Origin: Karalla daura
Lineage: Eukaryota > Chordata > Actinopteri > Chaetodontiformes > Leiognathidae
Assembly (NCBI GenBank): GCA_029224185.1
Contig: CM055188.1
Span: 18,512,497-18,576,496 of the forward strand
Direction: 5' to 3'
Length of the DNA: 64,000 bases
Under the pieces are notes generated by a model. It did no database searches and was not told the DNA's origin. It was given only the letters and a program-made list of their open reading frames with translations. A program made the position numbers and the translations under genes. Shown one piece after another: positions 24,656 to 38,200 of the stretch (position 1 is the first letter of the stretch; each line of letters begins with the position of its first letter).

Positions 24656-26470
24656 CACCTTCAACTTCAATTCCAACTTTACTTAAAGTGCCTGTTCATA
24701 ACAGTGTTATCTCAATGTGCTTTATATGAACAAAGAAACATTGTACACAGAGCAGAGCCCATCACAACTTAACATGAGCCTATGACAAGCCTGCCAACTA
24801 CTGGTTTTGTTGTAGCACAAGTATGCATATGTAGGACAGAAGCATTAATAAAACGGAAAGAGATATAAATCAGAGGAAACAATGGTGGAAGAATGGGAGG
24901 AGAAAGAGAAGGAGACAAAAATCAATGTACCAGGGGATCCCCTATCAATTTCACACGATAGCAGCATATCTTGGACTAACTGAGAGGTGTCATGGTCTAA
25001 CTATAAACTTTTTCGAAAGGAGGGTTTTTCAAAAAGCTTACTTTTGAAAGTAGAGAGAATTGCTGCCTCCAGTGGACTGCATCTGAATCCCCTGGCTGCA
25101 AATCTACATTAAGAGATTCTTAGAACCGCAAGAAGGCCCTCCATTTAAGGAACATGTCCCAGTGGGGAATAATATATAGGGAGGTGCCACACCATCAAGA
25201 TCTTTGTACATAAGGGGAAGGATTTTTATATAGTGCAGAGAGCCAGAACAGGAGAGATATGTTTCTCTGTCTATCACTCTTCCAAGTGTTTGCCAGAACA
25301 TAACCTGGTGTGTTTTGGAGGAGATGCTAAGTTCTGAGAGATATTTTAGACCAGTCAGCTAGAAAGGAGTTACTGTAGTCCAGCATGGAAGTAACAAGGG
25401 AATTGAAAAGCTTCTTTGCACGCTACTAGTTTTGGCACCAGGTCTATATAGGAGATTCCACTACCACCAAACCCTGCTCACCACCAGATGGTGATCAGTT
25501 GACGGCTCCCTCCCTCGCTTCAGTCGAGTATCCAAAACACACAACTTCATGAAGAATAATCTGAACACAGGCTGAATTAGTGCATATGCACAGGTCACAG
25601 TAACCAATTTCTCCCAGCCCTGAGTTATAGAGAGGTGAGTCCACTGAAGTAAACAGTTTTGACTGTGCTCAGCTTGGGACTGAGCAGGTGTGGGAGTATA
25701 CCCACACCTGGCTGGCACCTCATACCTTTGGAAACTCCAGAGGATTATGAGTTATAGTCCATGCAGACATGTGCAGAGTTATGTTGCTCTGTCCTCTATT
25801 CTTCATGAGGTGTTTGTGAACCTGGCTCCTCGCCTGAGACCAATTTGCCTTGGGAACCATACAAGGAGCAGGTGGTTCCAACAACAACATAGTGCTCCAC
25901 CTCAACCCCTCCACACCCCCTCCACCACAATAAGGTGATGGTTCATGAAGAGGAACAAAGGAGAGGAATAAAGTTACATCTGTATAGCAACAATCTGTCA
26001 GCATCCTCTGTGCGACACGATCACAATAATAGATACATCCATCCTACACAACACATGGGTCCAGAGGTTCCAGAGGCTCTTATTGTTGAGTGAAATGCTC
26101 ACATTGAACAAGATGCACCAACAACGAAAGATTTACATTGCATCCAGTTTTGAACACGGTCGTTGCATGAGCAATGGACCAGCGTGAACACTGTATTCAA
26201 GTTACTCTTAAAGTTACTAATATGTCATTAATAACTTTAACCAGTGCAGTCTCATTATTATGATTTACTCTGAAGTAAACTGAAAGTAAACTGAAACTAG
26301 ACTGTTGTTAAGTTGGTAGGCACTGCCTCTCCATGATTTTTCAGATAAAGCTGAGTTTGGAGATGGGCCTGTGGTTTGCAAAGATCCCTGGATTGAGACA
26401 GTTTGAACAGTAATCACAGCTTTAACCACAACACCAGGGTCCTGTCTATACTCAAGTTTTTTGACTTGCT
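24656..26470 (-). mobile_element. LINE fragment, 3' part, minus strand (decayed)
   Basis: The left border resembles LINE 3' ends (AGTGCCTGTTCATAACAGTG, CAATGTGCTTTATATGAAC). The minus strand at about 25104-25300 reads IKILPLMYKDLDGVAPPYIL, like the VYKxLNGLAPPYL block at the C-terminus of fish LINE reverse transcriptases. Sequence at 26196-26440 resembles the same family further upstream. Coding is broken throughout. Confidence 0.5.
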
Positions 26471-27230
26471 ATTCTTTTAGTGCCATTAGTCCTGAAGTGG
26501 AGAGCTGTTGAAATTGTCTGTCTCAAAAAGAGGAGGGACAAAGTGGTGTTTTTCAGCTCTGAGCCATCATGCCCTTTATCAACCAAAGCAAGAGATTTTT
26601 GTCTTTTTTGTTGCTCATAGTTTGATACAGGACCTTTTAAATAACTCATACGAAAAGACCCTACTGATACCCAGGTTTATTTAGTTGTGTGTCACATAAC
26701 CCAGATGTTCATGGGTGTTCACTGTCTGGGGGCTGGACCTGCCTAGCATAGTACCTGTGGGTCAATGTGCCATAAGCCCATTAAAGCTGCGCTTGTATGA
26801 CACCATGTCACAAAAAGGAAAGTCTTGCACACTTGTCTTCTTTTTTATAAAAATTACTGAAAGGTTAAAAAATTGCAAAAAGTAAATAAAAAATATAAAT
26901 TTTGAGTGAATGCACAATGACATTGGATTGAAATTTTTGAATAGAGGAGATTTATTTCCCCCAAAGTTACAGGTGTGTTTTTTGTATTCTGGAAGATTTT
27001 GCTGCCTGGTGAGAAAAGAGACAGTTATATTAAGTGGCAAAGGTTAGCTGTGGGATAGAGTGTGTTTGTTTTTCTGATTCAGTAGGTGAGTAAATTAATC
27101 TAGTTGGAGTCAAAGTTCAGACAATAACAATACCTGGGTGTAAACACAAGCCTTGACCGCCTGTAGCTCGCCTCAGGAGATGATTACCAGCCACAAGTCG
27201 AGAAGAGTTCAATGCTAGATTTCGTAAATA
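26471..27230. other. Intergenic sequence, no gene recognised
   Basis: No supported exon, RNA gene or named repeat. Confidence 0.35.
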
Positions 27231-27286
27231 TATATCTATATCTAAATCTATCTATTTATCTATCTATTAATCTATCTATCTATGTA

Positions 27287-27342
<56 letters not shown>
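27231..27342. repeat. (TCTA)n then (TA)n microsatellite
   Basis: Imperfect TCTA units followed by a long pure TA run to 27342. TCTA tails often mark the 3' end of fish L2 LINEs. Confidence 0.95.
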
Positions 27343-27346
<4 letters not shown>

Positions 27347-27418
27347 CAACATCCTAGTCTATTGTCCATAAATTATATGAGGTACTCGTGCCACTGATGC
27401 CTCATTACACTTAATATA

Positions 27419-27421
<3 letters not shown>

Positions 27422-27467
<46 letters not shown>
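27422..27467. repeat. (TA)n microsatellite
   Basis: About 23 uninterrupted TA units. Confidence 0.95.
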
Positions 27468-27469
<2 letters not shown>

Positions 27470-27715
27470 GTATACATGTATATATGAAATGTAGATCAAA
27501 ATGTAGACAAAAACTTCATCATAGCATCATGGCTTACTTCAACCCGGCTGTCATTTTCCCTCCCCCACCACATGGGGATGCAGCCTTTGGCAGGAACAAG
27601 AGCAGAAGGAGATCGGTTGTAAACTGCCCTAACTTGAGGACTCTCAAGTTGTACCCTCTGTACAGGTCTCTGTGGTGGACAATAAAGATGGCAGCCAACC
27701 TCTGGACCTCTGGAC

Positions 27716-27753
27716 TACACACACACGCACACACACACACATACACACACATC
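27716..27753. repeat. (CA)n microsatellite
   Basis: Interrupted ACAC run. Confidence 0.9.
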
Positions 27754-29630
27754 CATCTGTCATCACCTCTGATCTGCCTTAATCATGGACATAAATTTGA
27801 AAATATATGTGTATATAATACTGACATTTGTAGATTTACATCCAACTTATGTCATCCACCTACCTGTTTTCTGTACACTTCACCAAAGCAAGTTATTTGA
27901 AACTAATTGGCAATTGATTCAGTGGAATTTGATTGGCTTGGTTCACATCTGCACACTGGCGAAGACGAAAGCTTATATATTTCTTCCTCACTCTTTAAAG
28001 AATATGTGTCAGTTCTAGATTCTTTAGAATCAGCAGAGATCCACAGGTAAAAACATAAACAACAACCAATGTCTTGTTGTGTTGGTTGCAACAGTCGGTT
28101 GGTTAACAGCAGTTAAAGTAGCAGTAGTTGAAATGAATGGATAAATAATAATGAAATAACTAGCTAATTACAACTAGCTAACAGCTTCTGATGCATTATT
28201 TAGACTACTGCAGTTTAGGAAGGCGGAGCTCAACTATTACTACCATTTGCTGTGATAGGGCTTCTTGACACTGAACTGACTGCACTGAAAAACCAGAAAA
28301 GAGTCCATTTTCTCTGTACATTTTCTTAGTTCAACACGGAACAGATGCATGTAAATAAATAAGCTCTTCATAGTGAGTATAATCAGAATTAATTGTTGAG
28401 GTGAGATATTTACCGTTCTATTAGCACATTAATTGATCCAACAAATGCCAACGAGTTCTAATTCAGAGCGTGTAAAATACAGATGATTTGTCATTCCCCT
28501 AAATGTCTCATACTGATGCACAAGGTACCCTTCCACATCTGTATGAAACACTCTGGGTTCTCACTTGACTCCTATATAAACACGCTCATGGCAGTAAGAG
28601 ACGCTCAGAGCAGAGACATTTGCACATTGCAATACACACTCATAAGTTGTTCATATGTAGTTCTGATGTGCTTCCAAATCGGAAACAAGGAGGGGAGAGA
28701 TTAATACCCTCCCTTGAAGTTTCCCTCTGGTTTTTGACTATGTTTCTTGTCAAAAAGTCTTCTATTAGGACCTGCAGCCTCCATGTTGATAGCACTCTTA
28801 TAGAGTTACTAGCTTTCCCAAGAGTCTACGGAAGCAGTGCTTGGAGGGTCTCTTTCAGGTCCCCCATGGTGTCTGCAGATAGAGTTTCAGGCCATTCTAT
28901 TTTTGTGACTGTGGTGACTCCTCAAAGTTGGGAAATGGCAAATGTTCAAAGTCATATTTTTCAAATGATGAGGACCAAACTAGGGCCCCCATACAACATA
29001 CTAAAGGTTCAGATTTATAGCACCTTTAAAAAGACATCTTTTTCAGTATGGCCTCCAGAATCTGATGGTCTAGTTGGCTATCGCTTTTACAGCCCCCGAT
29101 TTCTGAACCAGGCCCTTAGGTTTTTTTTTTAATATCTCCTCAACACATTGAGGCTGAAATTCATTAGGAGGTCAAGAGGTCAAGTTTCAAGTTTCAGTCT
29201 CACACTACCCCAAGAAGTTTCTGAGGTGGCCCATCCAGGAATGACGGGTGAGCGTCCATAGCAACCACCCTAGCAACAGTGGAAAGATCTGAAAAACTTC
29301 ACAACAATGAGCAAACAAGCAATTATTAGAATGACCAGACGTCACCGACGCTGTCCGTGAAAATGTCCCCAGTTTCTATGGGAGAAAAACTAAGTTGCGC
29401 AGAGTGCAGGGAGAGAGAAAGAGACGGTAGCGATTTTGTTCTACGCATTAGCAAATTTTGTAAGAAATACTACAAAATTTATGGTGCATTACTTTTCCTC
29501 TTTGAGTGAGAACAGCATGGGTGACCACAACATGAAGCTATTTTATTGTTGGATTATCAGTGGTATTTCAGTGAGACTGATGTGTTTGTATTGAGAAATA
29601 TTGATAATGTAAATAAAAAAATCCTTAAAA
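27754..29630. other. Intergenic sequence, no gene recognised
   Basis: A 170-codon frame at 28620-29132 (plus) has no recognisable domain and low-complexity surroundings, so I do not call it. About 29330-29400 (CCAGACGTCACCGAC) resembles a hAT-type repeat edge. Nothing else identified. Confidence 0.35.
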
Positions 29631-29634
29631 TATC

Positions 29635-29765
29635 TCTGGGAAGAGGATCCATTACAAGGAATGACAGCCCCTTGCAACTGAAACTCCTGACTTCATTCAG
29701 CATCCTTCGCAAACCAATGGGTCATGGAGAGTTGGGACTTGGGCATGACGAATCATCAATATTAT
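29635..29765 (+). repeat. Dispersed fish repeat, copy 2
   Basis: GGATCCATTACAAGGAATGA through CTTCGCAAACCAATGGGTCA parallels the minus strand of the 11300-11575 repeat over about 120 bp with moderate divergence. Confidence 0.6.
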
Positions 29766-30402
29766 ACATGCTGGGAATGCAAACAGGTTGCAAATCCTGT
29801 ATCTTTAACAAAAATACAAACAAATGTTAGTATCATGAGGTATTTACTTCAGAAAGCACTATTAGAACTACATTTATCTGGCAGTAAATATAATTATTGT
29901 TTGCCTCCAGAAACAAATAATTTTTATGTTGCAGAAACACAGTAGGTATAGCAAGGTAGTGGCTCACCTCCATCAGTTGTTTCAAAAGATCAGCGGACCA
30001 TCAGCATAGTTACCGGAGATGAAACCAGAAGATAGAATTTGCAAAAACTATAGCTTGAGGCAAACCTGGCTGCGCAGTACATGTGACCCATGCTGTGAGA
30101 AGTCTCAGACAGGCACTTTCTGTTCTCTGCTACTGTCAGACATGATTACAACTCTTGCTCCATGATGTAGTGCTTGCTTAAACCCATTACTTTGATTTCT
30201 CATGATTCTCTCCTGCAGCTACAATAATCAGACAAGACACTCAACTCAGAAAGGGACACGTGGCATTTGTTTACGTCATACTGAAAATTTCATTCAGACA
30301 ATTATGATGATTCATCTAGAAGTGCGTTCTCTCCTATTCCAATTTAAGTGCTAAGACAGTTCTACTGTGTATATACGTGTGTGTGTGTATATATATAGAA
30401 AT

Positions 30403-30447
<45 letters not shown>

Positions 30448-31149
30448 CTGTATATATGCTGTATATATGCTGTATATCATATTTCATCTTCAGGCAATCA
30501 GCACGTGACCAGTATCTAAGAAAGTAAAGCAATTTAATAACATCAAACAACACCAATTAACATTCTTAACATGCAATGACTCAATTTTTACAAAACATTG
30601 CAATTTTTTTTTGAATAGATACTAACATTAATGCAAAAAATGGCTGTGATTTATGTGGCAATATTTTGAAAGTAACAGAGTAAGGCTTGATAAGTCTAAT
30701 GTAACACTACTGTGTATTATATATCATCAGGGTAGAGAAGGGTAGCAAATGCCATGCAACCATATTACTGTAGTCTGATTTTAAAAGAACAAAACAAAAC
30801 AAAACAAAAAACATCAAATACAGGTATTATGCACTTTCTTTGTGGTGATCACCAAATCACACATGGAAGATTCAAATATTGAGAGTGTCAGATTATCAAT
30901 ACCACTGTATGATACTGTATACTGTACTGTACTGTTCCTGTAAAGGAATGTAGCTTGCAGGGAACATTGCCAAGAATGAAAAAAAAAGAGAAATAGCTGT
31001 GAAGATGTCACAGCTATTTCAGTTCAGATTTGATTACATGGAGGGATGGCATTTCAAAAATGTTGGCATATCCTTGACATTGACTTTCTGCAGAGAGAGA
31101 GCTGAATTATTGGTTATGTATAATTTTGGGGTGAGTGACAATTTAATTT
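29766..31149. other. Intergenic sequence downstream of chl1
   Basis: Apart from the microsatellite at 30376-30450 and an (AACAA)-like run near 30788-30810, nothing is recognised. Confidence 0.35.
30376..30450. repeat. (GT)n/(CA)n/(TA)n compound microsatellite
   Basis: A GT run, then a CA run at 30402-30426 and a TA run to about 30448, followed by three TGTATATA variants. Confidence 0.95.
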
Positions 31150-32045
31150 TTATTTATTTATTCACCATGATAATCAAATCCCCTAAAGAAGTTTGGAATT
31201 TGAAATATCAGCTAAAGGCAACGATAAAACATCCTCTCTATGAAACACTCTGAATGAATTATCCTCTTAATGAGAACAATAATAGTATGTCTCTTCTTCT
31301 TGGACAGCAGTAAGTAATGTAACATGTCGCTTTAGCAAAAGCACTGAACTTTGTGATTCATCCTGTTCAATAACTCGGAATTCTAAACAAGAGAACAAAA
31401 TCATACTTTCTTTGAACATTAAGGGGATAATTTTGACACGAAACAGCGTTTATGATATGTAAGGATATGTAAATGTCCTTGTTACTTTGTCAGGTATAAA
31501 ACCACTGGAAAAAGAATAAGTTAATAGGCAACTTTTATACATGTCTTACATCATATTTAATGAATTCATTTCAAATATAAAACGTCAGTAATATTTGTTG
31601 CAATTGAAAAATATCAACTTGATATTCCCACATATATGTGGTTTGTTACAAGATGACATTGGAGGCAGAGTTGCATATAATGATGTGCAACAGCGAGTAA
31701 AACAGTGGTACAAACAGCACTGCAGCTGAAGTAATGTAGATAAAAAAGAAAGAAAATCCAAACCCTCTAAATTTTTTTATGTAACAATACTCATAAAAAA
31801 ACAGTCCGCACGTAGAGTATATACTATATGTACATTCTATTTAGTAATGGTCTTTGTGTTTCAACTTGACAAAAGAGAGCTTTAGAAAATGAAGGTGGCA
31901 GTGTGCAAGTGGCAATGACGCATCACATTTGACACAAAACTTGTGCTCGCTATGGAAATTGTCCACTTCGTCTTTCGTTTGTTCCTCCGAGTGGGTTTAA
32001 TGAAAAGGTTGTCCGGGGGGACGATGGGATTGCCGGTTCCGCTCC
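31150..32045 (-). other. chl1: chl1 3' untranslated region and downstream flank (end uncertain)
   Basis: AT-rich sequence after the TGA with no long frame. Possible polyadenylation signals on the minus strand are an ATTAAA about 50 nt after the stop, an ATTAAA near 31557 and an AATAAATAAATAAA cluster near 31151-31164. Which is used cannot be decided here. Confidence 0.35.
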
Positions 32046-32250
32046 TCACGCTGGGGTCTGAACGTTGGCTTTGATCTCTGCGGACACCCTCTTCTCCTTC
32101 CGCCCGGCGTACTCGCCGATGAAGGAGCCATCCTCGTTGAACTGAACGTCCTCATCACCAGAGTCCACCAGGCTGTCCCCGCTGTCCCCCGCTTTGATCT
32201 CCCTGCTCAGCGAGCGCTGGCTGCCGTTCAGTGGCTTCTCATCGTTGTCA
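32046..32250 (-). CDS. chl1: chl1 exon 27: C-terminal tail with ankyrin-binding motif, stop codon
   Basis: Encodes [20 protein letters not shown], then [20 protein letters not shown] and ends NVQTPA with TGA at 32048-32046. S.SDEKPL.GS.RSL and GSFIG.YAG.KEK identify CHL1. The ankyrin motif is FIGEY (FIGQY in L1, NrCAM and neurofascin; FIGAY in mammalian CHL1). The exon is clearly GC-richer than its surroundings. Confidence 0.97.
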
Positions 32251-35200
32251 CTGTGAGAGAGGCGAAGAGGATTTAGAATCACCTCATTTCACCCATGGCT
32301 TCACTCTACGGCTTATTGGACAGGACAGAAGGGTGCAGACTTGAACTATCCCTACCTCCACCATGAGCCTCCGAGACTGGTAATACCATTTACCTCTGGC
32401 TGACCAAAGGGAAATAATTACTGAGATGCACATGTTGAGAAAATGTTAATTATAACGCTCTCTGTGCATCACTACATATAAAAAAAAAGTGACATCTGGA
32501 AGAGAAATTAGATATTGAAGGGCACACTACACTCATGCTGATTGTTGAGGGTGCACATGTGGCTCTGTTACACATTTTAACTGCACTTTTAACTGCAATT
32601 TTAACACTAAACATTATGTCTTTTTATGGGCATCTTAATAAGCAGGAAACTCAAGGACCCTCACCCCTCAGCTACTGCAGCAGCAGTTGGGGAGGATGAA
32701 CCAGGCCTAGTTACTGTGTACCATTAGCACATGGTATAATTGAGATTGAATGTCACCACACAAATTAGTTCTCAAAACCGTTTCTCATCAGAAATGTAGG
32801 TGTCAGCGGCAACTGTTAGATAACAAAGTAATAAACAGAAAACAAACAACTTCCAAACAATGTGAAAGGAAAGAAAACCTTTCTAAAAAAGCAGTAAAAT
32901 AACATGTCATTGTGCAAATTACAAGACCTACTGCAGTGACCCATTAAAGGAATACTGCTGTAGACAAGTGACACTCTAGGAGCTTTTGTTTTCAGTAATA
33001 TGTGGTGATTTTTTTTTTCCTTTGGGGGGTACAATGACCATTAAAAAGAAAAGTCTACACACTCTATTCACCCTACTGTGACAAAGACACTAACAAATTA
33101 TCAAACACCTGTCATAATACTTGGCCTATTCAAGGTGACAGAATATAACTGTTGTCAGACCTCAACAACAACGACAACAACAAAATCCGGCATCTATTCA
33201 GCTTGGGTAGATAAAATAAACACCTTTGCATTCCCACCATGATTTCATAACAGACAGCAATAGTCCAGCAACTTAGCCTGCGCCATGACCTTGAGTCACT
33301 TTGAAAAACAGTCTCTTAACATCAACAGAGCAAACTAAATCCACCAGCCTACAGAATACCCCAGCTCTAAGGCCTCGCTCTTGTTTTCCACAAAACTTCC
33401 ACACTCAACACTTTTAGTCAAGGAAAGATGTGATAATTTCAGATCACCTCTTCACCATGTCGCCTTATGCTAACCTTGTAGTCTGCAATTGACTGGTCAC
33501 TACCCTGCAGCACCTGTCTAACAGCATTCAGAAATGTACGTATGCAACTTGTCAAATTCAAAATAAAAGTAATTTAATTGCTAAGAGTTATCTTTGCCAG
33601 AGTTCAATGCATTAACCTTTTTGCAGGTCAACTTAAAGGTGGAATATGTAGAATGAGCCTCTATGAGCCTGTGTCTCGCCATCTGGTGGATTAAGATCAT
33701 AGTTGCAAAAAAGAAAACAAAATCCAGCAGTTGGTGGCCAGGTTTTCTCTGAATCTGTAAAACGATCAGCCTGCACCATGTCAAGTGATGAATTGTTCAG
33801 AGTTCTGGGATGATAATGCCAGGGCTCTGAAGCAGCTGCAGGACTTGCAGACTCCACCATTTTTCCCAGTGCCAGTTTAGCTGTGCTAGCCAAGAGATCA
33901 TATTTGGCAAGCCACAATGCCAAGCCACTGTTGGCGGGCACAATGTAAACTGTTATCGTTTGTCAAACCCATCAATACATCTTAATTAATTTTATTCTGA
34001 CTAAATAACACTATAGACAAAAAAAACAAACAAAAAAAAAACACACCCTGTGGTTGTAATATTTTTTAAAATGACTTTTCATTTTTTAAAAATCAGCCTT
34101 TTATAAGATGCTCTTTCCGATATAATTTTATTGGCATTCAATAAAATTAAATGCTAGTTAAATGGGTGAATGTTTTGATGTGGTAACAGAAGAAAACAGT
34201 TAACTTGCTAAATCTATTGATGATATTTTATATTAACACATTTCAATATGTCTTACTTTATTTCAGTGTCACAGCTAATTATTTGTAATGTTTTTGTACT
34301 TTCAATTGAGCCAAGCCATATCTAGTTAAGAAAGAAAATGTGCAAAATTCCAATGATTTTTGAAAGATTCAAGATTCAAGATTGTTTTCCTTACAAAAAC
34401 AATTTCCCAATAGCCTTGGTGGTCCTGTGTTTTTGTTATAGCAGATGATAAAATACAGATAGATATAAGTATGTAAGTATAAAATATTATAAATTGCAAG
34501 TTTATAATATGAAAGAGTGTGCAGTTGGCTAAAACTTTCTGACCACTCTAGTAACTCATGTCAGACTGAGTTTCTTTTGACTTAATTACATCAGCATTTG
34601 TAGTGCTGTGGAGATCCCACTGATTGGAGAATTACACTGGGACGCATACTGTGGTAGACTGTTATGAATTGGACCACTAAAGGATTAATGAAACATGCCT
34701 AGAGATGAGCTGCTTTCAATTAAACTGATTGGTTTTAGTCTCCTGCTGGGCACTGGGCAGTCTGCATTTAGCTTCATCGGGTCAGAAAATGGCAACATAT
34801 GAATGGTCCTGCAGCCCCATACATTCTTATGTCTATCAAGAAAACTGACACAATGGTGCGTCTGAGCTCTCAGCATTACATGAAGGGTCACTACTACACA
34901 AACTACACTGATGTGTAAACAGCTAGGGGATTCTATTGCTGTTTATCACATCCCCGTATGTAACACATACTCGGTCCGTCAAACGTCTTGAGGAGAAGAA
35001 CCATGAGGCTGCACATGAACCTCAAGTGTTCTGGGTTGTCTTTATGGTGAAAGGAAGAATGCAGAGAAAATTATTCAGAGGAAAAGGTATGGGGCCGTAG
35101 TAATAGGAGACAGAATTCATACACCATTGCATGTGAATTGCAGTGTGGTGGTGAAATAGAGCTCCCAGGGTTACGCTTACCTGTATTCACAAAATGTGTC

Positions 35201-38200
35201 GTCATTCATACCCTGGGACTCCACATCCGGGTGAAGGTCCTCTTTTTCTTTCACTGCTCACAAAACAAAAGAGATGTCAGTGATTTCCATAATAGATGGC
35301 AGCCCATGAAGATCACTGTGTCCCCTGACTCAGTAAGTCCCAGTCCCCAGCTCCCAGCACTTACTCATTGAGCGACAAATCAGTGCAAGCTTTACAATAG
35401 GTTGCACAATGTCAAAAGAAATGTTTTGCCTTTATCATTTAGGTAGATTCCCATTTGTATCAAATTAGTGTATAAATCTTATTTAAGAAAAATCAAGCAT
35501 ATTAACTGTCTTTCACCGCACAAATGAAAACAGGGGGCTCTATATGTAAAAAAGAAAGGGGGGTGGCATGGCTGGGGCAATGGCTGTTTGGAGTTAAAAG
35601 TGATAACGACAAGTTAATGAGAAAATAAAGGACATAGCGCTCTGTTTTTTCTGCTGACGAGTGGAGCGATTGCTGCCCAAGACAACCACCTGCCAGCCAT
35701 TAGCTGCAAATAATAAAGCTGATAAGGACTCTCCTGTCCCCAACAGGAGGAATAACACAGAGAAACTGTGCAGCTTATGTCATCACTCCCTGAGCAGCCG
35801 GTCCATGTGCAGCATTTGCATTTTGTCTCGCTGTGGGCTGCACTTAGATTGTAGCTGGAAAAAGTGGCTGCCTAAATAATGCACAATTTAAATGCTGGAC
35901 ATACAGTGGAATATGCTCATTTTCCTATCAATACACATGCTAGTTTTATGGCTGAATTTGCATTAAAATAATTTTGCAGCCTGGAATCAAATAAACATAT
36001 CAGCTTGCATATTCCTGTAATGGCCTCTGGGAATGATTGATAACTTCTGTTGTAACAACAAACGGTGAAATGAAAATGTAATGATGCTCGGAGCAGCAAT
36101 TAGTATTCCAGCAGGGTGACGTGTGTGCTTGTAAGTGACCACCTACCTGAATACTTCCCTCCTTTATTTCTGTTGACAAAGCAGGCGATCAACACAATGA
36201 GTGTGAGGAGAGCGATGGCGCACATTAGGCCAATAAACCAGCCCTGGGTAGATATTCCTCCATGGATGCTTGCCAGGCCTGAGGAGAACAAGATGTGGTG
36301 ACTTTGACACACCTTGGCCTTTTCATCAGGACACTTGATTGAATGTTTACAATCGACAAAGCCCGTCTGATGCAAAGGCAGGAGGTGGCAGTGCATGCCA
36401 CTGCTGAAGACCGTCCAATATTAATATTAAACAGCTAATCCAGCTTGTCTAATTAATCAAGTATGGAATGCTGTACAAATGTAATTCCTCTCAGCGATTC
36501 CACATAGCCAAATTAAATCCCAGTGACAAGGGGAAAGGCCACACAACACAGCTTGAGTCACTGCTCAAGGACGCACCAGATTTAACTGCAACCTCTTCAG
36601 TGAGAGGTCAATTAGTTTCACCTACTTTCTCATAAAAAAAATTCTATTATTGCAGCTTTTCTCTCCTCACCTTCAGACCTGGTTGAGATAACATCTTCAA
36701 ATATACTAGAATTATCAACCCAGTTGTTAGAAATAAGGCGCACTGTGTATTCTGTCCCAGGTTCCAGCCCGTCAATGATGTGGAAAGTCTGAGAGGTGTT
36801 TAAGGCCTCTGATATCTTCCAGAGACCCTCACCTGTGCAGAGGGTGGATTATTGGATGGATTAGTCCTCATGAGAACACAGAACTACTAAAACTAGTGAA
36901 GACATGAATGACAACACATGGAGGACTGCTTCAAAAACAGCACAACTACAGTGACCAGCTGTTTTACCAAAATAATCTACTTTATCTCCCTCTAACAATA
37001 CCCACACACGGAAAAAAAGACATGAGCTTACGGTTATTCATGTATGAAACATAGAACTCTGTGTACTCTTCTCCTGGTATCCAGCTGATATTTGCAAAGT
37101 ATTCACTAACGGTGACACTAACATTCAACAGGGCTAAGACTGACAGAGAAATGAGGGGAGATGAGAAGGGAGAGCAATGAAACAGACAGGTTAGTAAAGA
37201 ACAAAGGAGATCAAAGCCTTTTCAAAAGCATAAGGATTGCTGTTGTTACACTGCTGGTGATGTCACTTTTCAGTCTGTAAAGCAGGAGAACATGGCCATA
37301 TATTGACTAACACTATAGCTATTGACAGGGGGTGCGTCAGGTGAATCCTCAGAAATAAATATAACGTAACATGGATATGTAACGTGGATATGAAAATGAA
37401 ATCACAGGTGGAATCTGCTGAGCTAAATGGAGAATGAATATCTTATTATTATCTCTCTCTCTATCTCTTGCACATACACACACACACACACAAGCACAAA
37501 CACATGCATCCTTGTCATCGGAACTGAAGTCCTTGTCAGAATTTTTGAGGAATTGTCATAAAACCTTTGCATGGAATTGTCAGCTCATTTATTTAGATAT
37601 TTATGTTCCGACCTATAAGTCTCAATAATCCTTAAGAGAAAGGCTGCAGAAAATTATTATTTCTAGTAATTATTTGTATTTATGAATCAACTGATTAATC
37701 ACAAATTCTCCAGTATACAAATATTGACTCAGTAGAAGCCATAGCTCTATCTCTGATGTATCTCGTTATTAGTGGGGACTGGGAAAACAAGAGGAAAATC
37801 TGTACTAAGCCAACTGCTAGGGAGAGGAATCTAATAATATGAGGATGATGTGCATCATTAGCATGGGAAAAGCATGCTTTGACGGCAGCTGTCTAAGCCA
37901 GTCAACAAAGCACAATCCACTTCATTTCCCTGTGGAAAACATGCAAATCTTTTGCTGCATCTCCAGCTCAGATGCATTATTTGCTCAGGTGATAATTCCA
38001 CACACATGGACACCTGTGCCTGCGCTGCCCATCCCAACTGCTGCAAATTATTTTCTCTCACCACTTTTGATTGATTAGTCTTATTGTACCTCATTAGGGC
38101 TGCATGGTGACTTGGCCTGACATAGGCCCCTGAACTAAAAATGTCAGCAGCCCATTTTTTTTCTTTTTACATCGCCTCTTAAATGTCGTAGAAAACAGCT

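Noticed and set aside
27484..27900. 138-codon plus-strand frame
   Set aside because: Runs through a (CA)n microsatellite and encodes low-complexity His/Thr; surrounded by TA repeats.
28620..29132. 170-codon plus-strand frame
   Set aside because: No recognisable domain; sequence looks repeat-like and upstream context gives no start region or exon chain.
32251..35180. Possible RSLE-type miniexon in the chl1 tail
   Set aside because: Looked for a 12-nt phase-2 exon as in L1, NrCAM and neurofascin; none with acceptable splice sites was seen, consistent with CHL1.
35640..36080. Possible conserved enhancer in the intron between exons 25 and 26
   Set aside because: Composition is complex and non-repetitive, but conservation cannot be judged from one sequence.
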